A DNA stretch of 49,209 nt, taken from the NCBI GenBank assembly GCA_028278345.1, contig JANQEL010000216.1, positions 1-49,209 on the forward strand, in the 5' to 3' direction. Shown piece after piece: positions 1 to 9,195 of this stretch. Origin of the DNA: Myxococcota bacterium (GTDB taxonomy: Bacteria > Myxococcota_A > UBA9160 > UBA4427). A program made the position numbers and the translations under genes. The notes under the pieces are model-generated. The model was not told where the DNA came from. It saw nothing but the letters and a program-made list of their open reading frames with translations, and searched no databases. The stretch's first letter is position 1; each line of letters begins with the position of its first letter.

Positions 1-2
1 AG

Positions 3-542
3 TCATACGGGCTGCGACCGAGTTCCCCCTATGCGCGCACCAAAGCAGCGGGCGAATTGCTCGGCGGGCTTGCGCGCGAACGCGGCCTCGACGTGATGTG
101 CACGCGCTCGTTCAACCACACCGGTGCCGGCCAGAGCGACGTCTTCGTCGCCTCGAGCTTTGCGCGGCAGATGGCCGAGATCGCCGAAGGCGTGCGCGAA
201 CCGAAGGTGGCGGTGGGCAACCTCGAATCCGTCCGCGACTTCCTCGACGTCGACGACGTGATCCGCGCCTATCTCGCCCTGCTCGATCGCAGCGTGCCCG
301 CCGATGTCTTCAACGTGGCGAGCGGTAAGCCCGTCCGCGTCAAGACGATCCTCGAAACCCTGATGGATCTCGCCGGCGTCTCCCCCGAAGTCACGGTGAA
401 CCCCGACTTCTTCCGGCCGACGGATCAGCTGGTCGGCGATCCCACGCGACTGATGGAAGCGACCGGCTGGCGTCCCACGATTCCCTTGCGCGACACCCTC
501 TCCGCCCTGCTCGAGAGTTGGCGCGAGAAGATCAGCCCGTAG
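3..542 (+). CDS. NAD-dependent epimerase/dehydratase, GDP-mannose dehydratase / GDP-6-deoxy-hexulose reductase type (5' partial)
   Basis: C-terminal 179 residues of an extended short-chain dehydrogenase; the start lies before the window. The catalytic YxxxK is visible near the left edge (YARTKAAGE), followed by RSFNHTGAGQ. That motif is typical of the GDP-mannose 4,6-dehydratase / GDP-6-deoxy-lyxo-hexulose reductase branch, which makes deoxy-sugars for surface polysaccharide. A region like the family's C-terminal substrate loop follows (VRDFLDVDDV), and the end is conserved (GWRPTIPL). The stop codon overlaps the stop of the convergent helicase gene by 11 bp. The NAD(P)-binding Rossmann half is outside the window, so cofactor and exact substrate cannot be judged. 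The family call is firm; the choice of reductase over dehydratase is inference. Confidence 0.8.
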   Translation, partial: SYGLRPSSPYARTKAAGELLGGLARERGLDVMCTRSFNHTGAGQSDVFVASSFARQMAEIAEGVREPKVAVGNLESVRDFLDVDDVIRAYLALLDRSVPADVFNVASGKPVRVKTILETLMDLAGVSPEVTVNPDFFRPTDQLVGDPTRLMEATGWRPTIPLRDTLSALLESWREKISP

Positions 543-2742
543 CGGGTGCCTCGTCGCTCAACGCGGCGACGATCGGCGAAGGCGGTCCCACCGCGAGGAG
601 CCAGAGCTGGTGGATGGCTCGCGTGGCGCCGACGTGGAGGATGCGGCGCGCCGAGGGCACGTCGCGATAGTTGCCGGCGTCGACATCCACCAGGATCACG
701 TAGTCGAACTCGAGCCCCTTCACCTGCTCCACCTCGGTCACCTCGACCCCGGGCGCAAAGGAGAAGTCCTCCTCGGTGACCAGACGCAGCCCCTGGATCT
801 CGCACGCCTCGAGCCCCTCGTAGTAGGCACGACTCGATTCGGGCTTCGGGGTGAGCACGGCGACGTTCGCATGAGGCTCCTCCCTTCTGAGTTCGCGCAG
901 GGCATCGGCGAGGAAGGCCACGCATTCGCCCCGGTGACCGAACTGGAAGAACTCGACGGGCGGACCCGAGCGGGTGACTTCGGGTGCTTCGTCTTCTTCC
1001 TGCAGGTTGCCGAGGAGCGAGTAGGAGAAGTCGACGATCGGCGCCGATGAGCGGTAGCTGATCTTCAGTGTCTCGACCTCGGTGCCGGTGACTCCGAGAT
1101 ATCGGAAGAACTCCGACCACGAAGTGAAGCCGCTGTTCTGCATCACGTGCTGCTGGGTGTCGCCAGCCAGGGTGATGTTCTGCTGGGGACCGAGGCAGCC
1201 GAGCAGCACCTGCACTTCGAGGGGCGAGAAATCCTGCACCTCGTCGAGCACGACGTGGCGATAGCGCAGGGGACGCTTGCCTTTCGTCTGCAGATCGCCC
1301 ACGCGCAGTTGCCAGGCGCGCAACAGGATGGCGTCGTCTTCGGGATCGAGTTGCGCGCCCGAATCGTCTTCGCCCGCGAGGTGCGAGTAGATCTCGTCGA
1401 CGCGAGCGCGATTCCACTCGACGAACTTTTCGATGTCGGGTTCGCTGAAGGCGCCCGGGGCGACGCGTTCCATGGTTTCGAGGAGCAGGGGCGCCAGGGT
1501 GAGCACGCTCGCCCAATCGTCGAGGGCCTGCTCCCAGCGCTTGTGCCCGTGTACCCGCTTCACCTGGGCTTCGAGGGCCGCCGCGAGCAGGGGGTGGAGC
1601 TTGATGCGCTGCACGATGGCGGGTGCATCGTCGCGCGGCTTCTGGGGCAGACGCGGGAAGTGACGCTTGCGTTCTTCGCGGACCCACTCGGGGTAGGTCT
1701 CGATACGAACGTTGTGAACGCCGAGGGAAGGCAGCACGTGCTTCACGTAGTTGCGAAGCGCCTTCGAGAACATGATCACCAGCGTGTCGGAGCTATCGAT
1801 CTTCGGATCGTCGAACGCCAGGTACGCGACCCGGTGGAGCGCCACGGTCGTCTTGCCCGAGCCCGCGCTGCCGCGGATCACCAGGAAGCCGGCCGAAGGA
1901 CGTGTGATCAGATCGAACTGCGTCGGATCGATCAGCCCGGTGATCTCGGGCAGATGCTTGTCGACCCGAGCCGCGCGTCCCGTCGGATCGCTGCCGAGCT
2001 TTCGACCGTGGGCCTCGCCGACGTCGTGGGCACGCAGCGATGCCTCTTCGCCCCCCGCCAGGCGGGGCTTCTCGCTGCGCCGCCGCAGCCAACGCTCGGG
2101 GGCCGCGGCATCGCGTACGAAGTCACCTTCGGGTGCCTGGATGCGCTCGAGTTCGCCGTCGCGGATGCGCACCATCCGCCGCACCTTGACGATGCCTTCG
2201 CGCTCGCGGCCGGCGATCTCTTCGTCGAAGTCTTCGCCCTGGGCGTAGCGGTAGAAGATCTTCGAGATCGGCGCATCGCGCCAATCGACGATGCGCACGC
2301 CCTTGGCGAGGCAGGTCGTCTTGCCGAGGCAGAGCTCGCGAATCGCGTCGCCTTCTTCGAGGCAGAGATGCCCGAAGTACGGAGAGTCGGGGTCGACCTG
2401 ATCCGGCTGGCCCGCGCGCTGCAACTGATCGAGGACCGCCGACTGGTGGTGATATTGCTCGAGCAGCGCCGATTGATCCTTGGCCTCATCCCCCGAAATC
2501 AGGTGCTCGCGCAGGCGTTCGAGTTCGCGCACCAGCGGCGCCTGGGAAGCCGCGCGAGCCTGGGGCATCGCCGCGAGGGCCGTGCGTACGCGTTCGAGGA
2601 GCGCGGTCTCTTCGCCGACGATTTCATCGACGATTGGGTCGTCTGCGGTGTGCGCGGAGTCGGACAAGGCTCGTGGTACTCGTCGGATGTCGAACGTTGC
2701 GACCCGGCGAATGTGTGGGCACTCACCCTGGAGGCCAACCAC
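532..2742 (-). CDS. HelD-family superfamily 1 helicase-like ATPase (UvrD-like)
   Basis: A 736-residue SF1 ATPase. N-terminal coiled coil (about 40-110), then a HelD-type signature (FGHLCLEE; IVDWRDAPISKIFYRY near 151-166). Walker A GSAGSGKT at about 291-298, Walker B VVLDEVQD at about 497-504, GDTQQ soon after, and a C-terminal KGLEFDYVIL plus GATRA motif as in UvrD/Rep. HelD proteins bind RNA polymerase and release stalled or hibernating complexes; they are related to DNA helicase IV. The DWR-P motif and length favour HelD over UvrD. The start is uncertain: the longest frame begins at a GTG (2742), but a TTG about 25 codons in, just before SDSAHTADDP, could be the real start. Neither has a strong ribosome site. 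The gene is convergent with the SDR gene. Confidence 0.8.
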   Translation of the reverse strand: MVGLQGECPHIRRVATFDIRRVPRALSDSAHTADDPIVDEIVGEETALLERVRTALAAMPQARAASQAPLVRELERLREHLISGDEAKDQSALLEQYHHQSAVLDQLQRAGQPDQVDPDSPYFGHLCLEEGDAIRELCLGKTTCLAKGVRIVDWRDAPISKIFYRYAQGEDFDEEIAGREREGIVKVRRMVRIRDGELERIQAPEGDFVRDAAAPERWLRRRSEKPRLAGGEEASLRAHDVGEAHGRKLGSDPTGRAARVDKHLPEITGLIDPTQFDLITRPSAGFLVIRGSAGSGKTTVALHRVAYLAFDDPKIDSSDTLVIMFSKALRNYVKHVLPSLGVHNVRIETYPEWVREERKRHFPRLPQKPRDDAPAIVQRIKLHPLLAAALEAQVKRVHGHKRWEQALDDWASVLTLAPLLLETMERVAPGAFSEPDIEKFVEWNRARVDEIYSHLAGEDDSGAQLDPEDDAILLRAWQLRVGDLQTKGKRPLRYRHVVLDEVQDFSPLEVQVLLGCLGPQQNITLAGDTQQHVMQNSGFTSWSEFFRYLGVTGTEVETLKISYRSSAPIVDFSYSLLGNLQEEDEAPEVTRSGPPVEFFQFGHRGECVAFLADALRELRREEPHANVAVLTPKPESSRAYYEGLEACEIQGLRLVTEEDFSFAPGVEVTEVEQVKGLEFDYVILVDVDAGNYRDVPSARRILHVGATRAIHQLWLLAVGPPSPIVAALSDEAPATG

Positions 2743-2892
2743 CCCCTGAGATCGCGATAGCTCGACAGTTTACGCAGTTTGACGGCGATGCCCATCGCGA
2801 TTCGAAGTGCGTGCTCGATCTCATTCGTGAAAGATCGATTCGACTGACGTCTACACGACACCGAAACAGAGGTTGAAAACCGACCCGATGCT

Positions 2893-3351
2893 TCAGATCT
2901 GATAGGTCAGGTATTCCGCCGAGGCGCGCTTGATGCCTCGGCGCGCAGATTCCTGGCACAGATCTTCGATCGTCGTTTCCTCGAGCAGTGAGGCGAAGCG
3001 CGCCGCAAGGCTCGGCCACAGGAAGTCGGGTCCGCAGGCGCAATCGTCGCCAGAGGGGGCGTCGTCGGCCCCACGGGCTTCTTCTTCGAAGGGTCCTTCG
3101 ACGGCTTCGACCACATCGCGCAGGGTGATCTCCGAGGTGCCGCGCGCCAGCGTGTAACCGCCGCCGGGCCCGCGCTTGCCCGCCACCAATCCCGCGCGCC
3201 GCAAGCGCTGGAAGATCTGCTCCAGATAACGCGGCGGAATGTTCTGGCGCTCGCCGATCACGCGCAGCTGTACGGGTTCGAGATCGGCGTTGTAGGCGAG
3301 GTCGAAGATGCCGCAGATGGCGTAGCGAACCTGGGAAGAGAGCGTGCGCAT
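2893..3351 (-). CDS. Rrf2 family transcriptional regulator
   Basis: A 152-residue winged-helix protein. The start is set at the ATG of MRTLSSQVRYAICGIFDLA, where Rrf2/IscR proteins normally begin; a second ATG five codons upstream is possible. The HTH and wing are recognisable (IPPRYLEQIFQRLRRAGLV, then KRGPGGGYTLAR). Rrf2 proteins such as IscR, NsrR and RirA sense Fe-S status, NO or redox through three cysteines in the C-terminal part. Here the cysteines are DCACGP and a later DLCQES, a spacing unlike the usual IscR pattern, so cluster binding is uncertain. It is transcribed divergently from the ABC-F gene. The frame stays open far upstream through the ABC-F region; that extension is a shadow. 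Confidence 0.85.
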   Translation of the reverse strand: MRTLSSQVRYAICGIFDLAYNADLEPVQLRVIGERQNIPPRYLEQIFQRLRRAGLVAGKRGPGGGYTLARGTSEITLRDVVEAVEGPFEEEARGADDAPSGDDCACGPDFLWPSLAARFASLLEETTIEDLCQESARRGIKRASAEYLTYQI

Positions 3352-3486
3352 GCGTCGACCGATCATGCAGGCTCGGCGTTCTCGACGCCACAATCGCGAG
3401 GCGTGCATCCAACGCGACGCAGAGTCATTTCGGGCTGCTACGGTACGCGCGCCCTCCCCCAGCCCTGCGCACTCGCTGCGCTCCCC

Positions 3487-5475
3487 GTGACACCCGTGCT
3501 GATTCGCCTCCAGGACCTCACCAAGCAGATCGCGGGCCGCACCCTTTTCGCCGAGGCATCCCTCGGCCTGGGGCGCGGCGATCGCGTGGGTCTGGTCGGT
3601 CCCAACGGTGCGGGCAAGTCGACACTGCTTCGCATCGTGGCCGGCGACGACGTGGCCGATCGCGGGGAGGTGCACTTCGCACGCGGCGTTCGCGTCGGCA
3701 TGTTGCGCCAGGAGATCGATCCTCGACAGAAACACAGCGTCCAGCAGGAAGCGGCGCGCGCGCTCTCCCACCTCGACGAACTCGAAGGCGAGATGCGCGA
3801 TCTCGAAAGCCAGATGGAAGCCGCCGGGGCGCGGGGCGACGAAGTCCCCGCGGCCGTCGCCGAACGCTACGACCGCGTCAGCACCCATTTCGCACACGGC
3901 GGAGGCTACGAGCGCGAGGCCCGCGTCGCCGCAGTGCTCGCGGGTCTCGGCTTCGACGAAGAGGCCAGGAAGCGGCCGCTCAGCAGCTTCAGCGGCGGTT
4001 GGTTGATGCGCGTCGAGCTCGCCAAGCTCTTCCTCTCCCAACCCGACGTGCTGCTGCTCGACGAACCCACGAATCACCTCGACCTGCCCGCGATCCAGTG
4101 GTTCGAAGAGACCATCGCCGACTTCGACGGCGCGGTGATGATCGTGTCCCACGACCGCACCTTCCTGCGGCGCCATGCGACGCGCGTGGCCGAGGTCGAC
4201 GGCACCGGACGCTTCACGGTCTACGAGGGCAACTACGACCGCTACCTGCAGCAGAGACAGGAGCTGCGCGAACACCTGCTCGCGCGCAAGCAGAACCAGG
4301 ATCGCGAGATCGCGCAGATGGAGCGCTTCGTCGAGCGCTTCCGCGCCAAGGCGACCAAGGCCAAGCAGGCGCAAAGCCGCATCAAGGCCTTGGCACGGAT
4401 CGAGCGCATCGAAGTGGCGACGGAGAACGAGCGTCGCATGCGCATGAAGATCCCGGCGCCGCCGCGCTCGGGCGAAGTCGTGATGAACCTCGAAGGCATC
4501 CACAAGCGCTACGGCGACAACGTGGTCTACGCGGGGGTCGATCTACAGATCCGTCGCGGCGACCGCGTGGCGTTGGCCGGGCCCAACGGCGCCGGCAAGT
4601 CGACGCTGCTGCGCATCATCGCGGGGGCCCTCGACATCGACGGCGGAAAACGTACGCCCGGGCACAACGTCGAAGTGGCCTTCTTCGCCCAGCATCAACT
4701 CGAAGCCCTCCACCCCGAGGCCACGGTGCTCGCCGAACTCGAACGCGACGCCCAGCTCGACGACTTCCCGCGCCTGCGCGGCCACCTCGGGGCCTTTCTC
4801 TTCAGCGCGGACGACGTCGACAAGAAGATCGGCGTGCTCTCCGGGGGCGAGAAGGCGCGCGTGGCCCTCGCCAGGATGTTGCTGCGGCCCGCCAACCTGC
4901 TGGTGCTCGACGAACCGACGAACCACCTCGACATCGTTTCGCGCGAGGTCCTCGAAGAGGCGCTCGCCGGGTTCACGGGCACCCTCGTCTTCGTCTCCCA
5001 CGACCGCGCGTTCATCAATGCGCTGGCGACCCGCGTCGTCGAGGTGAATCACGGCGTGCTCGACGACAACATCGGGAACTACGACGACTTCCTCGCGCGC
5101 CGGGCCGCACAGCGCCAGTCGAGCGAAGAAGCGGCGGTCGCTCCCTCGCCCGGACCGGCCGAGACGAAAGACACCCCGAGCGAAGAGAGTCCGCACGCGA
5201 GCAAGGCCGAGCGCGCGGCCCAGCGCGAACGCAAGAAGAACCACGACCGCGTCGCGCGCAAGCTCGAGAAACTCGAAGCCCGGATCGCCAGTGAGGAAGA
5301 GAAGCTCGAAGTCTTCGGCTGGAAGCTCTCCGATCCCGCGATCGCGAGCGATGCCGAGCGACTTCAGGAACTCGACGCCGAGCGCGCCGCGCAGCAGCAG
5401 GTCATCGACGACCTCTACCGCGATTGGGAGAGGGCTTCCGACGAGCTTTCCGCCCTGCGCGACGCCCTTTTCTGA
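3487..5475 (+). CDS. ABC-F family ATPase (ribosome-associated, Uup/EttA-like)
   Basis: About 662 residues with two ABC ATPase domains and no membrane segments, the hallmark of ABC-F translation factors. Walker A GPNGAGKST occurs twice (about residues 38-46 and 360). There are two signature motifs (FSGGW and LSGGEKARVAL), two LDEPTNHLD Walker B motifs and two VSHDR switch histidines. The interdomain linker is charged and helical, the P-site tRNA interaction motif of the family. The C-terminus (about 560-662) is a Lys/Glu-rich coiled coil like that of Uup. The GTG at 3487 (MTPVLIRLQDL) or 3496 gives the normal family N-terminus; an in-frame GTG at 3403 is too far upstream. Its last 74 bp overlap the 3' end of the convergent RNase R gene. 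Confidence 0.9.
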   Translation: MTPVLIRLQDLTKQIAGRTLFAEASLGLGRGDRVGLVGPNGAGKSTLLRIVAGDDVADRGEVHFARGVRVGMLRQEIDPRQKHSVQQEAARALSHLDELEGEMRDLESQMEAAGARGDEVPAAVAERYDRVSTHFAHGGGYEREARVAAVLAGLGFDEEARKRPLSSFSGGWLMRVELAKLFLSQPDVLLLDEPTNHLDLPAIQWFEETIADFDGAVMIVSHDRTFLRRHATRVAEVDGTGRFTVYEGNYDRYLQQRQELREHLLARKQNQDREIAQMERFVERFRAKATKAKQAQSRIKALARIERIEVATENERRMRMKIPAPPRSGEVVMNLEGIHKRYGDNVVYAGVDLQIRRGDRVALAGPNGAGKSTLLRIIAGALDIDGGKRTPGHNVEVAFFAQHQLEALHPEATVLAELERDAQLDDFPRLRGHLGAFLFSADDVDKKIGVLSGGEKARVALARMLLRPANLLVLDEPTNHLDIVSREVLEEALAGFTGTLVFVSHDRAFINALATRVVEVNHGVLDDNIGNYDDFLARRAAQRQSSEEAAVAPSPGPAETKDTPSEESPHASKAERAAQRERKKNHDRVARKLEKLEARIASEEEKLEVFGWKLSDPAIASDAERLQELDAERAAQQQVIDDLYRDWERASDELSALRDALF

Positions 5476-7714
5476 GGCGATCGCCCTTCTTTCCTCTCTC
5501 GCCCTTCCCCCGCCTCTCGTCGCGCGGCTCCTCCACGGGCTCGCCGTCGCGCAGGAGCTGGAAGCGAATCCAGCCGCGTTCGACGTTCACGTCTTCGACG
5601 CCGACTTCGAGGGCATCGCCAAGGGCGTAGCGCGCGCCACTACGCCGCACGCGGATCGCCTGGGCCCGCTCGTCGAGTTCGAGCCCGAAGCCCAGCGCCG
5701 CGCTCGGAACGAGCCCCGTGACATCGTGCTCGACCAGCGTGATGTAGAGCCCGTGGGTGGCGACGCCCGTGACGTGACCGGAGAAGCTCTCGCCGACGTG
5801 GTCGCGCATGAACACGCACTTCTTGAGATCGAGGCTGTCGCGCTCGGCCTGGATGGCCACGCGCTCGCGCTGGGAGATGAAACGCGAGATCTGCGCGCGC
5901 GCCTCCGCCGAAGCGGTGTGGCGATCGAGTTCGTAGCGATCGGACGCGATGGCGTGTTTCACCACCCGGTGCACCACGAGGTCCGCATAGCGCCGAATGG
6001 GTGAAGTGAAGTGGAGATAGGCCTCGAAGCCGAGGGCGAAGTGCCCGCGATTGTCCTCGTAGTAGCGGGCCTGGGTCATGCTGCGCAGGGCGAGCATGTT
6101 GACCCGCTCGGCGATGGGGCGTCCACGGGCGCGCTTCAAGGCGCGGTGGATCTGTTTGGAATCGAGGGGGCCCTGCTGTCCGCGGTCGAGCAGGTCGAAG
6201 CGGGCGAGTTCTTCGCGCAGCTCGTCGAGGCGATCGGGCGCCGGCGGGTCGTGGGCGCGGAAGATCGCGCCGCGATCGCCCCCGATCAGCCACTGGGCGA
6301 CCGCTCGGTTGGCGGCCAGCATGGCCTCCTCGATGGCGCGGTGCGCTCGGGTTCGTTCGCGCCGTTCGATCGCGGTGGGTTGCCCCTCGGAATCGAGGAC
6401 GACTTCACTCTCGGGCAGATCGAAGTCGATCGAGCCCTGCTCGAAGCGGCGGCGCCCGAGGCGACGCTCGATCTCGGAGAGGGCCTCGAGCTGCGCCTGC
6501 ACTTCTTCGTCGAACTCGGCGCTCGCCTCGCTGCGACCCTCGATGGTGTCCGCCACCGCTTCGTAGGAGAGGTTCTCGCGGACGCGAATCACCGCGGCGT
6601 GGAAGCGCGCGCCCTTCACGCGGCCGTCGCGCAGCACCTGCATCGAGACCGCGACGGCGAGTCGATCGGTGCCCGCGCGAAGCGAACAGAGATCATTGCT
6701 GATCGGTTCGGGCAGCATGGGCACGGCGCGATCGCAGAAGTAGACGCTGTTGCCTCGCCGCAGGGCTTCGCGGTCGAGGGCACTTCCCGGCTGCACGAAG
6801 TGCGATACGTCCGCGATCGCGACCCACAGGGTTAGGGCATCGTCGCTACCGCGGCCCGCTTCGACGAAGACGGCATCGTCGTGGTCGCGTGCGGTGGCGG
6901 GGTCGATCGTGAGATAGGGCTGTTCCCGCTGGTCGAGGCGCGCTTCCAGGATGCGCGAATCGATGCGCTCGCCCTCGCGCGCCGCCGCGTCGGCTTCGGC
7001 CAACGCCTGCGCGCTGAAGTCGACGGGCAGGCGATGGTTGAACACGATCGCGCGAAAGTCGGCTTCGGGGTCGCCGGGTCTTCCCAATCGCTCCACCACG
7101 CGACCGCGGGGGGCGACGGGGCCTCCCCGCTTGCGCCGCTTTCCCTCGACGGCTTCGGCGACGACGACCTCGCCGTCGCGCGCACCGCCGAGGTCTCGGT
7201 GGGCGATCGCGACACGAAAGCGATCGCGTCCGCGATACGCCACGAGGCAGGGTTCGCGCCGCCCCCCCGCGCGCACGATCCCGACCCAGTGATCACCGGG
7301 GGCGTCGAGTCGTTGCACCAGACTTCCGCGCGATGCCTCGAAGTCGGTAGGGGCGACGAGTACGCGCGCCCCAGGCTGCACGTCGTCATAGGTCGCGACC
7401 GTCCACGGATGGTCGCGCGCGTCGATCACCACGGCTTCGCCCTTCGCGTCGACCTGTTGGACCTCGCCTTCGACGAGACCATCCGCGCGAGCGAGTCGAT
7501 AGCCGCCGATCACCCGCTCGACTTCGCCCTCGCGAACGAGTCTTCGCAAGTGGGCGAGCAGCGCCTTGCGGGCACCCCGAGAGCGCCCGCGCCCTCCCGC
7601 GCGAGTCAGCATGACGAGCAACGCGTCGAGGGTGACGACCTGGTGCCGAGATCGACGAAGGGCGTCGACGATGGCACTGCGTTCGATCTTCGATCCCTTC
7701 GCGGATCCGCTCAT
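5402..7714 (-). CDS. rnr: Ribonuclease R (RNB-family 3'-5' exoribonuclease)
   Basis: 770 residues. An N-terminal winged-helix region (about 1-75) precedes cold-shock-like domains (about 80-230) and the RNB catalytic domain. The metal-binding aspartates are visible in TIDPATARDHDD (D271, D277, D279, D280), followed by VAIADVSHFV and the conserved NSVYFCDRAVPMLP. An S1 domain near 640-720 (GVATHGLYITL) binds RNA, and a very basic Arg/Lys-rich tail follows. RNase R degrades structured RNA and takes part in rRNA quality control and trans-translation. The gene ends inside the tail of the convergent ABC-F gene. The tRNA-Leu promoter lies just upstream on the opposite strand. Confidence 0.93.
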   Translation of the reverse strand: MSGSAKGSKIERSAIVDALRRSRHQVVTLDALLVMLTRAGGRGRSRGARKALLAHLRRLVREGEVERVIGGYRLARADGLVEGEVQQVDAKGEAVVIDARDHPWTVATYDDVQPGARVLVAPTDFEASRGSLVQRLDAPGDHWVGIVRAGGRREPCLVAYRGRDRFRVAIAHRDLGGARDGEVVVAEAVEGKRRKRGGPVAPRGRVVERLGRPGDPEADFRAIVFNHRLPVDFSAQALAEADAAAREGERIDSRILEARLDQREQPYLTIDPATARDHDDAVFVEAGRGSDDALTLWVAIADVSHFVQPGSALDREALRRGNSVYFCDRAVPMLPEPISNDLCSLRAGTDRLAVAVSMQVLRDGRVKGARFHAAVIRVRENLSYEAVADTIEGRSEASAEFDEEVQAQLEALSEIERRLGRRRFEQGSIDFDLPESEVVLDSEGQPTAIERRERTRAHRAIEEAMLAANRAVAQWLIGGDRGAIFRAHDPPAPDRLDELREELARFDLLDRGQQGPLDSKQIHRALKRARGRPIAERVNMLALRSMTQARYYEDNRGHFALGFEAYLHFTSPIRRYADLVVHRVVKHAIASDRYELDRHTASAEARAQISRFISQRERVAIQAERDSLDLKKCVFMRDHVGESFSGHVTGVATHGLYITLVEHDVTGLVPSAALGFGLELDERAQAIRVRRSGARYALGDALEVGVEDVNVERGWIRFQLLRDGEPVEEPRDERRGKGERGKKGDRLRKGRRAGRKARRKPSPNRGRGRR

Positions 7715-7769
7715 GTGGGTGATGACTCGATGGGGAGCCGGGCTTCGCCCGACCCGAACGGATCGACAA

Positions 7770-7798
7770 TTGACGCCAAAGCGACGGCAGCCTAGCTT
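7770..7798 (+). promoter_or_regulatory. Predicted sigma70-type promoter of tRNA-Leu(CAG)
   Basis: TTGACG at 7770-7775, a 17-bp spacer and TAGCTT at 7793-7798. The -10 box ends 11 bases before the mature tRNA 5' end. Spacing and position suit a tRNA promoter; the -10 match is only moderate. Confidence 0.5.
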
Positions 7799-7809
7799 CC
7801 GCCGCCGCT

Positions 7810-7896
7810 GCCCGGGTGGCGGAATTGGTAGACGCGCTAGATTCAGGATCTAGTGTTCGCAAGGACGTGCTGGTTCGACTCCAGTCCCGGGCACCA
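7810..7896 (+). tRNA. tRNA-Leu (anticodon CAG)
   Basis: An 87-nt class II tRNA with encoded CCA. Acceptor strands GCCCGGG (7810-7816) and CCCGGGC (7886-7892) pair perfectly. The anticodon stem CTAGA/TCTAG encloses loop TTCAGGA, giving anticodon CAG. A long variable arm, a GGTTCGACTCC T arm and discriminator A are present. Its 3' part, from the anticodon loop to just past CCA, is repeated perfectly at 17406-17463, so it is the integration site of the adjacent island. Confidence 0.95.
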
Positions 7897-7899
7897 TTC
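7842..7899. repeat. attL: 58-bp direct repeat within tRNA-Leu
   Basis: Starts in the anticodon loop (TTCAGGATC) and ends three bases after CCA. It is identical base for base to 17406-17463; the first differing bases are 7841/17405 and 7900/17464. Confidence 0.93.
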
Positions 7900-7979
7900 C
7901 TTTTCTTCAGTAGTTCCGAAGACTTACTGACCCGTTGAAATCCCAGCCGAGCTGACTCCTTCGCTCCGTTTCGCACGGA

Positions 7980-7999
7980 TGTAGCAAGGAGTTGCTACA
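7980..7999. promoter_or_regulatory. Inverted TTGCTACA pair, putative integrase arm or Xis site near attL
   Basis: TGTAGCAA (7980-7987) and TTGCTACA (7992-7999) form an inverted pair separated by four bases, just upstream of the integrase start. Related copies lie beside attR at 17347-17365. Shared short motifs at both ends of an integrated element are typical of arm-type integrase or excisionase sites; the role is inferred. Confidence 0.45.
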
Positions 8000-8013
8000 G
8001 AGGATCCGGGTCC

Positions 8014-9027
8014 ATGCCTTCGATCTATCGTCGGGGTTCCCGCTGGTGGGTTTCCTACAGAGACGAGAAGACTGGAAAGAGAGTCCAGAAATCCGCGGGA
8101 GATACTCGCGAGGAAGCGGTCGAATTCCTCGCTGCAAGAGATCAAGTCCAGGACGAAAAGCTCCCCCTCCGGTCCGTTTTGGAAGCGTACTGCCGGGGAC
8201 AAATCGCCCGCTCCAAGTTCTCCAGCATCCAGCAAGCGGAAGTCGCCTCGGGACATCTGATCCGAATCCTGGGGAACCTGGATGTCCACGAACTCTCTGC
8301 TGCGGACGTGGATCGCTTCATTCTCCTGCGCCGTCGGGAAGTCGCAGACCGGACCGTCAATTCGAATCTGACGTATCTGCGTGCTGCTCTGAACTACGCC
8401 GTAGCGTCCGGAGTACTGGAGAAGCTCCCCGTCCGGATCAAGCTCCTACGCGTCGCCAAGAAGCGTTCCTTGCGACTGCTCGCTGATACGGACTTCCAGA
8501 AGCTCCTCAAGAATGCGCAGGAGCCCTACTACGGCCTGATCCTCGTCCTCTCGACTACGGGTTTTCGCATCTCGGAAGCAGTCAATCTGACGTGGAGGGA
8601 CGTGTACTGGGATCAGGGAAAGCTCGCCGTCACAGCCAAGAAGAATTGGAGCCCCAAGTCCTATCAGGAACGGGAAGTCTATGTACCAACCAGCGTGATC
8701 AACTATCTCAAGTCTCGCTTCGAACAGTCGTCCACCCCGTACGTCTTCGCTGACAACCGTGGACGCGTTCTTCGCAAGCAAGCTGCCTGCGTCAATCTGA
8801 GGAAGCTCTTCGAGCGCTGCGGTCTGTATTCCAAGGGGACTCCCCTTTCCCATTGGATTCGTCACACCGTCTGTTCCAGGATGCTCGGAGCTGGGATGGA
8901 TATTGAAACCGTCCGGACGATCATGGGACACGCAGACGCATCAACGACAATGCTCTATGCGCACACCGACAGCGAGAGACTGAAGAAGTCAACGGAAGTG
9001 CTTGGGGGATTGATTTCGACTGATTGA
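8014..9027 (+). CDS. Tyrosine recombinase / site-specific integrase
   Basis: 337 residues. The N-terminal arm-binding region (MPSIYRRGSRWWVSYRDEKTG) is typical of phage-type integrases. A SAM-like core-binding domain covers about 50-140, and the catalytic domain about 150-330. Catalytic residues are visible: R185 (TGFRISEAV), a lysine near 209-210, H280 and R283 (LSHWIRHTV), H306 (MGHAD) and the nucleophile Y315 (TMLYAHT). The ATG follows a GAGG at a slightly long distance. The gene sits between attL and a strong terminator, in the orientation usual for tRNA-targeting integrases. It should catalyse integration and excision at the 58-bp tRNA-Leu repeat. It appears intact. Confidence 0.93.
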   Translation: MPSIYRRGSRWWVSYRDEKTGKRVQKSAGDTREEAVEFLAARDQVQDEKLPLRSVLEAYCRGQIARSKFSSIQQAEVASGHLIRILGNLDVHELSAADVDRFILLRRREVADRTVNSNLTYLRAALNYAVASGVLEKLPVRIKLLRVAKKRSLRLLADTDFQKLLKNAQEPYYGLILVLSTTGFRISEAVNLTWRDVYWDQGKLAVTAKKNWSPKSYQEREVYVPTSVINYLKSRFEQSSTPYVFADNRGRVLRKQAACVNLRKLFERCGLYSKGTPLSHWIRHTVCSRMLGAGMDIETVRTIMGHADASTTMLYAHTDSERLKKSTEVLGGLISTD

Positions 9028-9076
9028 TTCGCGCCCCGAGAAAATCAGCCAATCGCAAGAAGAGTCCGCTCCAACG

Positions 9077-9105
9077 AAAAAGCCCCCGGTGAAACGGGGG
9101 CTTTT
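9077..9105 (+). terminator. Rho-independent terminator after the integrase
   Basis: A GC-rich stem AGCCCCCG / CGGGGGCT (9081-9088 and 9095-9102) has a short loop, with A-run before and T-run after. It can work on both strands but is best placed for the integrase transcript, which ends 50 bp upstream. Confidence 0.85.
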
Positions 9106-9195
9106 CTCATCTTTGCTTCTGCCCCGCCCGCGGGGCGTGACGTAATATTGCGTCTCCTGTTCTTCTAGCAGTTGGACTCTTGGGAGGGGATCCTC

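Noticed and set aside
3352..4503. Upstream extension of the Rrf2 frame
   Set aside because: It is antisense to the first ATPase domain of the ABC-F gene. Rrf2 proteins start at MRTLSS.
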